Source: JAIVGZ01 sp964552205 (GTDB taxonomy: Bacteria; Pseudomonadota; Gammaproteobacteria; Natronospirales; JAIVGZ01). From it: a stretch of 64,000 nucleotides of DNA. Position 1 is the first letter of the stretch, and each line of letters begins with the position of its first letter. The stretch lies in the NCBI GenBank assembly GCA_964552205.1, contig CAZKFT010000004.1, positions 1 to 64,000 on the forward strand. The letters run 5' to 3'. Positions 59,421-64,000 of this stretch are shown here, piece after piece. The position numbers and the translations under genes were made by a program. The notes under the pieces are model-generated. The model did no database searches. It had not been told where the DNA came from and was given only the letters and a program-made list of their open reading frames with translations.

Positions 59421-60598
59421 GCCCGCCGCCCGACCATTTGCTCGGCGACCCGTCGGGCCTCAGCGTCCACAAATAAAACACCATCAAGATCGTTCACGGT
59501 GTGGCCTGCCACCTGCGTGAGCACCTCCTCGATGACCTCTGGTATCGCGGTGTAGGCAAGCCGCCGCGCCAGGAAGGCAGCGACCGCCACCTCATTGGCG
59601 GCATTGAGAACGGCTGGCGCTGCAGCACCTGCAGCCTGTGCCTCGAAGGCAAGCCGTAGGCAGGGGAATCGCACCAGGTCCGGCGCGCTGAACTGAAGAT
59701 CAGCCAGGTTCACAAGGTGCAAGGGGTCGACACCGGAGTCTATTCGCTCCGGCCACGCAAGGGCATGGGCAATCGGCGTCCGCATATCAGGGTTTCCAAG
59801 TTGTGCCAACACTGAGCCATCCGCGTACTGAACCATGGAATGCACAACACTCTGCGGATGAATGACCACATCCACCATGGTGGCATCCGCGTCGAACAAC
59901 CAGCATGCCTCGATGACTTCGAGGCCCTTGTTCATCATCGTGGCCGAATCCACCGAAATCTTCGGCCCCATCACCCAGTTGGGGTGTGCCACCGCCTGTT
60001 CGGGGGTCACTTCGGCGAGTGACTGCAACGGCCAGGTACGAAATGGTCCACCGGAGGCAGTCAACACGATGCGCGTCACGCCCGCGCTTGAGAGTGAACC
60101 AGAGCGCGGGTGCGGCAGACACTGAAAGACCGCGTTGTGTTCGGAATCGATTGGCACCAACTCGGCACCACTGGTAGCGACCGCTTGCATGAACAGGGCG
60201 CCCGACATGACAAGGGCTTCCTTGTTGGCCAGCAAGACGCGCTTGCCAGCACGAGCGGCGGCCAGGGTCGGCACCAAGCCCGCCGCGCCGACGATGGCGG
60301 CCATCACGGCATCCACATCGGAATCGGTAGCGACTGCTGTGAGCGCATCCGCGCCATCCAGCACTGTGGTGTCCGGACAGTCCGAGGCAATCCCAGCCCG
60401 GAGCTGGCTCGCAGCGTTCGCATCGACCATCACTGCAATCGCCGGCTGATGAGCCCTGCAAAGTTCCGCCATGCGTTGCCAATCGGTATGCGCGGTCAGT
60501 GCCCGCGCGCGAAACCGCTCCGGGTGTCGTGCAATGACATCCAGTGTGCTACCACCGATACTTCCGGTCGCACCCAGGATGGTGACCTGCATGACCAT
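59417..60598 (-). CDS. dxr: 1-Deoxy-D-xylulose 5-phosphate reductoisomerase
   Basis: A 393-residue NADPH enzyme making MEP. The Rossmann motif VTILGATGSIGGSTLDVI is at the N-terminus, with NKEALVMSG and the metal-binding PIDSEHNAVFQCL further on. ATG 60598 shares one base with the cdsA stop; ATG 60592 is a second candidate. Together with ispD and ispF this puts three MEP-pathway genes in the window. Confidence 0.97.
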   Translation of the reverse strand: MVMQVTILGATGSIGGSTLDVIARHPERFRARALTAHTDWQRMAELCRAHQPAIAVMVDANAASQLRAGIASDCPDTTVLDGADALTAVATDSDVDAVMAAIVGAAGLVPTLAAARAGKRVLLANKEALVMSGALFMQAVATSGAELVPIDSEHNAVFQCLPHPRSGSLSSAGVTRIVLTASGGPFRTWPLQSLAEVTPEQAVAHPNWVMGPKISVDSATMMNKGLEVIEACWLFDADATMVDVVIHPQSVVHSMVQYADGSVLAQLGNPDMRTPIAHALAWPERIDSGVDPLHLVNLADLQFSAPDLVRFPCLRLAFEAQAAGAAAPAVLNAANEVAVAAFLARRLAYTAIPEVIEEVLTQVAGHTVNDLDGVLFVDAEARRVAEQMVGRRA

Positions 60599-61422
60599 CA
60601 GATGAAAACCTGCGCCAACAACAACCCGCCGACGAACAACGGGGCTGCGGAGGTAATGCTGTCGATGCGATCAAGAAGGCCGCCGTGACCAGGCAACAAG
60701 CTGCCGCTGTCTTTCACGCCTTGCTGCCGCTTGAACATGGACTCGGCGAGATCACCCACGATAGACACTGCCAACGTCATCAAGCAGAGGATTACGAAGT
60801 ACCACAAGGGACCGACACCGAGGCCGACATACCAACCGAAGGCGGTGACCAAGGCCGCCATGACAAATGCGCCGGCGACTCCCTCCCAGGTCTTGCCGGG
60901 GCTGACCAAGGGCGCAAGCTTTCGTTGACCAAAGCGACGGCCCGCGAAATATGCGCCGACATCCCCTAGCCATACCAGAGCCAGCAAGAACAGAAGGCGT
61001 TCCGGCCCCAACCCGTCCCAGCCATGAAGCGCGACAATGGCCACGAATGTCGGCACCAGAATCAACAGACCACAGGCACCCTTGAATGCACAGCCGGCTC
61101 GGGCAGGTTGCGACTGCGGACTCAGGGCCAGCCAGGTCAGAACGAATACCCACCAGGCCAGTGCGACGGCCATCATGACAGCCAAAGCCAGTTGACCGCT
61201 TTCCAACCACCATGCGCTGGCCGCCAAGGCGATGGCCACCAAACCGACATACACAAATCGCTGGGTGCGGCTGATGCAATTCATCAACACAGACCACTCC
61301 CATGCGGCACCCAGCATGACGCCGGCCACGACCAACTCGAACATCCAGGCGGGCGCGACGAATATCGCCAACAAGAGGAGCGGTACCAGCACCAAGGCGG
61401 TGATGATGCGGTGTTTAAGCAT
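60598..61422 (-). CDS. cdsA: Phosphatidate cytidylyltransferase
   Basis: A 274-residue inner-membrane enzyme making CDP-diacylglycerol. About seven to eight hydrophobic helices precede the family signature: KTWEGVAGAF and SIVGDLAESMFKRQQGVKD, with LPGHGGLLDRIDS. Its start lies eight bases inside the end of uppS. Confidence 0.96.
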   Translation of the reverse strand: MLKHRIITALVLVPLLLLAIFVAPAWMFELVVAGVMLGAAWEWSVLMNCISRTQRFVYVGLVAIALAASAWWLESGQLALAVMMAVALAWWVFVLTWLALSPQSQPARAGCAFKGACGLLILVPTFVAIVALHGWDGLGPERLLFLLALVWLGDVGAYFAGRRFGQRKLAPLVSPGKTWEGVAGAFVMAALVTAFGWYVGLGVGPLWYFVILCLMTLAVSIVGDLAESMFKRQQGVKDSGSLLPGHGGLLDRIDSITSAAPLFVGGLLLAQVFI

Positions 61423-62125
61423 CCTTCACCTCACCGAATCGGCGGTCTCGTTCAACAAACCAGGCAAAGGCGCTGTCCAGCTCCTCGGCGCTGAAATCAG
61501 GCCACAGCGTGTCCGTGAAATAGAGCTCGGTGTAGGCAAGGTGCCACAACAGGAAGTTGGAAAGTCGGCGCTCACCCCCAGTGCGGATAAACAGGTCCGG
61601 CTCTGGCGCGTCCGGGGGAATACAAAGTCGCTCAACCAGGGAGCTCTCATCGATTGTGTCCGGGTCAACGCCGTCATCGCGCACCGCGCGCGCCAACCGG
61701 CGTGCCGCTTCAACCAGTTCCCATCGTCCACCGTAGCTCACGGCAACGTTGACGTGCATGCGGGTGTTTGCGGCGGTCAGGGTTTCCGCATCCGCCATCG
61801 CTTGCTGAAGTTTGGTGGAGAAGCGACTGCGGTTACCGATGAATGAGAGACGGATTGCGTTCTCATGAAGGTCTCTAACCTGACGGCCGAGCGAATCCAC
61901 AAACAGGTCCATCAACTTGCTGACTTCGGTGGGCGGTCGGTTCCAGTTTTCACTGGAGAACGCGAAGAGGGTCAGCATGGCGACGCCGCGGTCTGCGCAG
62001 GCTTCCACGATACGCCGGGTATTCTGCTCACCGGCCTGATGGCCTGAATGGCGCATCTTGCCTCGCTGGCGGGCCCAGCGCCCGTTGCCATCCATGATGA
62101 TTGCGACGTGCGCGGGTACGGTCAC
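61415..62125 (-). CDS. uppS: Undecaprenyl diphosphate synthase
   Basis: A 236-residue cis-prenyltransferase making the C55 carrier for peptidoglycan and O-antigen. HVAIIMDGNGRWARQRG at the N-terminus holds the catalytic Asp, and DLFIRTGGERRLSNFLLW is the C-terminal signature. It follows frr by two bases and consumes products of the MEP pathway encoded nearby. Confidence 0.97.
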   Translation of the reverse strand: MTVPAHVAIIMDGNGRWARQRGKMRHSGHQAGEQNTRRIVEACADRGVAMLTLFAFSSENWNRPPTEVSKLMDLFVDSLGRQVRDLHENAIRLSFIGNRSRFSTKLQQAMADAETLTAANTRMHVNVAVSYGGRWELVEAARRLARAVRDDGVDPDTIDESSLVERLCIPPDAPEPDLFIRTGGERRLSNFLLWHLAYTELYFTDTLWPDFSAEELDSAFAWFVERDRRFGEVKDA

Positions 62126-62127
62126 GG

Positions 62128-62685
62128 TCAGATTTCCAGGAGTTCCGCTTCCTTGGAAGTAAGGGCTTGGTCGACCTCGGCGATGGACTTGTCTGTCAAT
62201 TTCTGGATTTCATCCTGCGCACGACGCTCCTCGTCCTCCGTGATTTCCTTGTCCTTGAGGAGTGACTTCAGGTCATTGTTGGCATCTCGGCGGATGTTGC
62301 GTATTGCCACCTTGGCGCCCTCGCCCTCCGACTTCACCACCTTGATCAGCTCCTTGCGGCGCTCTTCGGTGAGCGGCGGCAAAGGCACACGAATCAGTGT
62401 TCCAGAGGTCGCGGGAGTCAGGCCCAGATCAGAGGTCATGATGGCCTTCTCCACCGGCTGCACCATGTTCTTCTCCCATGGCGAAATGGTCAGAGTGCGC
62501 GAGTCTGCCACGGAAATATTGGCCACCTGGCTGAGCGGCACCTCACTGCCGTAGTACTCAACCGTGATGTGGTCGAGCAGACTGGTGTGCGCACGACCGG
62601 TACGAAGCTTGGTCAGCTCGTTCTTGAGCGCTTCGACGCTTTTGGCCATGCGGGACTGCGCGTCGTTGCGGATCTCTGTGATCAT
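62128..62685 (-). CDS. frr: Ribosome recycling factor
   Basis: A 185-residue factor that splits post-termination ribosomes with EF-G. The three-helix bundle domain contains LRTGRAHTSLLDHI and NKL-like VPLPPLTEERRKELIK; the second domain is between them. It overlaps the pyrH stop by four bases. Confidence 0.97.
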   Translation of the reverse strand: MITEIRNDAQSRMAKSVEALKNELTKLRTGRAHTSLLDHITVEYYGSEVPLSQVANISVADSRTLTISPWEKNMVQPVEKAIMTSDLGLTPATSGTLIRVPLPPLTEERRKELIKVVKSEGEGAKVAIRNIRRDANNDLKSLLKDKEITEDEERRAQDEIQKLTDKSIAEVDQALTSKEAELLEI

Positions 62686-63422
62686 GCTGCTACCCCATTG
62701 TTGACGGTTGTTCCCACGGACTCATCCCCCTTCATGATTCGCATGAGATCACCCTTGCGGTTGATGTCGAAAATCTTGAGGGGAACATCGTAGTCGCGAC
62801 ACAGCACGATGGCGGTCGCATCCATGACCTCGAGCTTGTCCGCGAGCACCTGGTCGTAACTGAGCGTGCTGTAGCGGGTGGCTTCCGGGTCTTTGTGCGG
62901 GTCAGCGCTATACACGCCATCGACCTTGGTTGCCTTGAGCAAAAGATCGGCGCCGATTTCGATGGCGCGCAGGCTGGCCGCTGAATCCGTGGTGAAGAAC
63001 GGGTTTCCGGTGCCGGCCGCGAAGATGACGACTCGGCCTTTTTCCAGATGGCGGACAGCGCGACGACGGATGTAGTCTTCGCAGACTTCGTTGATACGGA
63101 GCGCGGACATGACCCGCGCGAAGATGCCATGACCCTCAAGGGCGTCCTGCATGGCGAGCGAGTTCATCACAGTCGCCAGCATGCCCATATGGTCGCCGGT
63201 GACGCGGTCCATACCCGCACCCGCCAAGCCAGCCCCGCGGAAGATGTTGCCGCCTCCGATGACCACGCCTACTTCCACCCCATACGCCGCCACGTCCTTG
63301 ATTTCCTCGGCCAGGCGTTTGATGACCTTGGGATCGATGCCGTAATCGGCCTCGCCCATCAGGGCCTCGCCACTCAGTTTCAGGAGGATGCGCTTATATT
63401 TTGGGGCTGCAGCGTCGGTCAT
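62682..63422 (-). CDS. pyrH: UMP kinase
   Basis: A 246-residue hexameric amino-acid-kinase-fold enzyme phosphorylating UMP. RILLKLSGEALMG and GGGNIFRG bind the phosphates, and TGNPFFTTDSAASLRA is the family signature. ATG 63422 has GGGAG about five bases upstream. It follows tsf after a 141-bp gap that carries a terminator and a REP element, so pyrH may be partly insulated from tsf. Confidence 0.97.
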   Translation of the reverse strand: MTDAAAPKYKRILLKLSGEALMGEADYGIDPKVIKRLAEEIKDVAAYGVEVGVVIGGGNIFRGAGLAGAGMDRVTGDHMGMLATVMNSLAMQDALEGHGIFARVMSALRINEVCEDYIRRRAVRHLEKGRVVIFAAGTGNPFFTTDSAASLRAIEIGADLLLKATKVDGVYSADPHKDPEATRYSTLSYDQVLADKLEVMDATAIVLCRDYDVPLKIFDINRKGDLMRIMKGDESVGTTVNNGVAA

Positions 63423-63471
63423 GTCTTCTCCCGGTCAAAATCCGGCAAATGATACCCCAAAGGGATGCAGG

Positions 63472-63500
63472 AATCGCGGTCCGTGGGACCGCTCCCACAA
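63472..63500 (-). repeat. REP element between tsf and pyrH
   Basis: On the minus strand TTGTGGGAGCGGTCCCACGG and the following ACCGCGATT form a REP with complementary arms. It differs from the copy inside odhB (19263-19290, plus strand) at two positions between GTGGGAG and CCGCGAT. It lies just past the tsf terminator. Confidence 0.75.
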
Positions 63501-63506
63501 AAGAAC

Positions 63507-63546
63507 AGGCCCTGTTGGAACCAGTAGCAGGTTCCAGACAGGGCCT
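63507..63546 (-). terminator. Intrinsic terminator/attenuator after tsf
   Basis: AGGCCCTGT-(G bulge)-TGGAACC pairs with GGTTCCA-ACAGGGCCT around a seven-base loop, about 16 pairs. On the minus strand it is followed by GTTCTTTTG, a short U-rich tract. It starts 17 bases after the tsf stop. Confidence 0.8.
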
Positions 63547-63563
63547 TGGTACACCAACCAGGT

Positions 63564-64000
63564 TTAGACCTGGGAGGCCTTCTTAACCTCTTCGGCGAAG
63601 TTCTCGACTTTCTTTTCGATGCCCTCGCCAACTTCCAGGCGTACAAAGCCGTGGACGGAGGCACTGTTGGCGGCCAACAGCTTGGCGACGGTCTGGTCGG
63701 GATCCTTCACGAACGGCTGACCGACCAGCGTGATTTCCGCGAGGTACTTGCGCAAACGGCCTTCCACCATCTTCTCGATGATGGCGGCTGGCTTGCCCTC
63801 CTGCTGCGACTGGGCGGCGATAATCTCGCGCTCCTTCTCAAGCAGTTCGGCCGGAAAATCACCCTCTGCGACACAGACCGGTCGGCTGGCGGCGACATGC
63901 ATGGCAATGTCACGCGCCAAGTCATCATTTCCACCCGCCATGTCCACCAGCACGCCGATGCGGGTGCCGTGCAGGTAGGCACCGATACGGTCCCCCTTGG
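63564..64000 (-). CDS. tsf: Elongation factor Ts, C-terminal part
   Basis: About 145 codons of EF-Ts, open at the window edge. The segment GDRIGAYLHGTRIGVLVDM and the following core-domain helices (AMHVAASRP, EIIAAQSQQEGKP) match the dimerisation part of the factor, which exchanges GDP on EF-Tu. The N-terminal module lies beyond base 64000; rpsB would be expected next to it. Confidence 0.95.
   Translation of the reverse strand, partial: KGDRIGAYLHGTRIGVLVDMAGGNDDLARDIAMHVAASRPVCVAEGDFPAELLEKEREIIAAQSQQEGKPAAIIEKMVEGRLRKYLAEITLVGQPFVKDPDQTVAKLLAANSASVHGFVRLEVGEGIEKKVENFAEEVKKASQV

Overview
The window looks like the chromosome of a GC-rich gammaproteobacterium. A position near the Xanthomonadales/Lysobacterales is an inference from three things: the operon order, an RpfE-like gene beside recJ, and REP elements of the GTGGGAGCGG...CCGCGA type known from pseudomonads and xanthomonads. 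Almost everything is housekeeping. I see no prophage, insertion sequence, CRISPR array, restriction system or defence island. The unusual content is a set of short repeats in intergenic DNA, and in several places inside genes.

Layout. 1-6762: end of a Bcp-type peroxiredoxin, a PIN-PhoH protein, an AI-2E-family permease, a BepA-like periplasmic protease and an exported M14 zinc peptidase. 6793-6920: tRNA-Lys with its promoter. 6922-16241 (minus strand): yebC-ruvC-ruvA-ruvB-ybgC-tolQ-tolR-tolA-tolB-pal-cpoB-queE-queC, joining Holliday-junction processing, the Tol-Pal envelope machine and queuosine precursor synthesis. 16254-22589 (minus): the 2-oxoglutarate dehydrogenase genes sucA-odhB-lpd, then a flavin reductase gene. 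22600-24230: a gene-poor stretch with tRNA-Arg, tRNA-Ala, a GNAT gene, a doubtful small exported protein and several repeat elements. 24231-26824 (minus): prfB-lysS, with the programmed +1 frameshift of RF2. 26932-33057: an LpxH-like phosphatase (+), then minus-strand rpoS, Mth938-like gene, rpfE-like gene, recJ and a GNAT-nitrilase fusion.

33047-64000 is an almost unbroken minus-strand block. Read in the direction of transcription it is tsf, pyrH, frr, uppS, cdsA, dxr, rseP, bamA, skp, lpxD, fabZ, lpxA, lpxB, rnhB, dnaE, accA, tilS, pyrG, kdsA, [repeat array B], eno, ftsB, ispD, ispF, [repeat array A], truD, an enoyl-CoA hydratase gene, putP, (smr on the plus strand), surE, pcm, a DedA-like gene, nlpD, rpoS. 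It couples translation, outer-membrane biogenesis, lipid A, fatty acids, isoprenoids, nucleotides and the stationary-phase sigma factor. Sixteen neighbouring gene pairs overlap by exactly four bases (ATGA or GTGA).

The points most worth a second look are: two CTCTGCG-type arrays, each built as units inverted about an AT-rich core, which exactly bracket eno-ftsB-ispD-ispF; array A supplying the 5' end of truD, which has no in-frame ATG there; REP elements that appear to be translated in the linkers of the E2 subunit OdhB and at the C-terminus of the LpxH-like protein; a perfect 27-bp REP pair; and a folded 91-bp element beside lysS. All calls come from reading the sequence; no database search was run.
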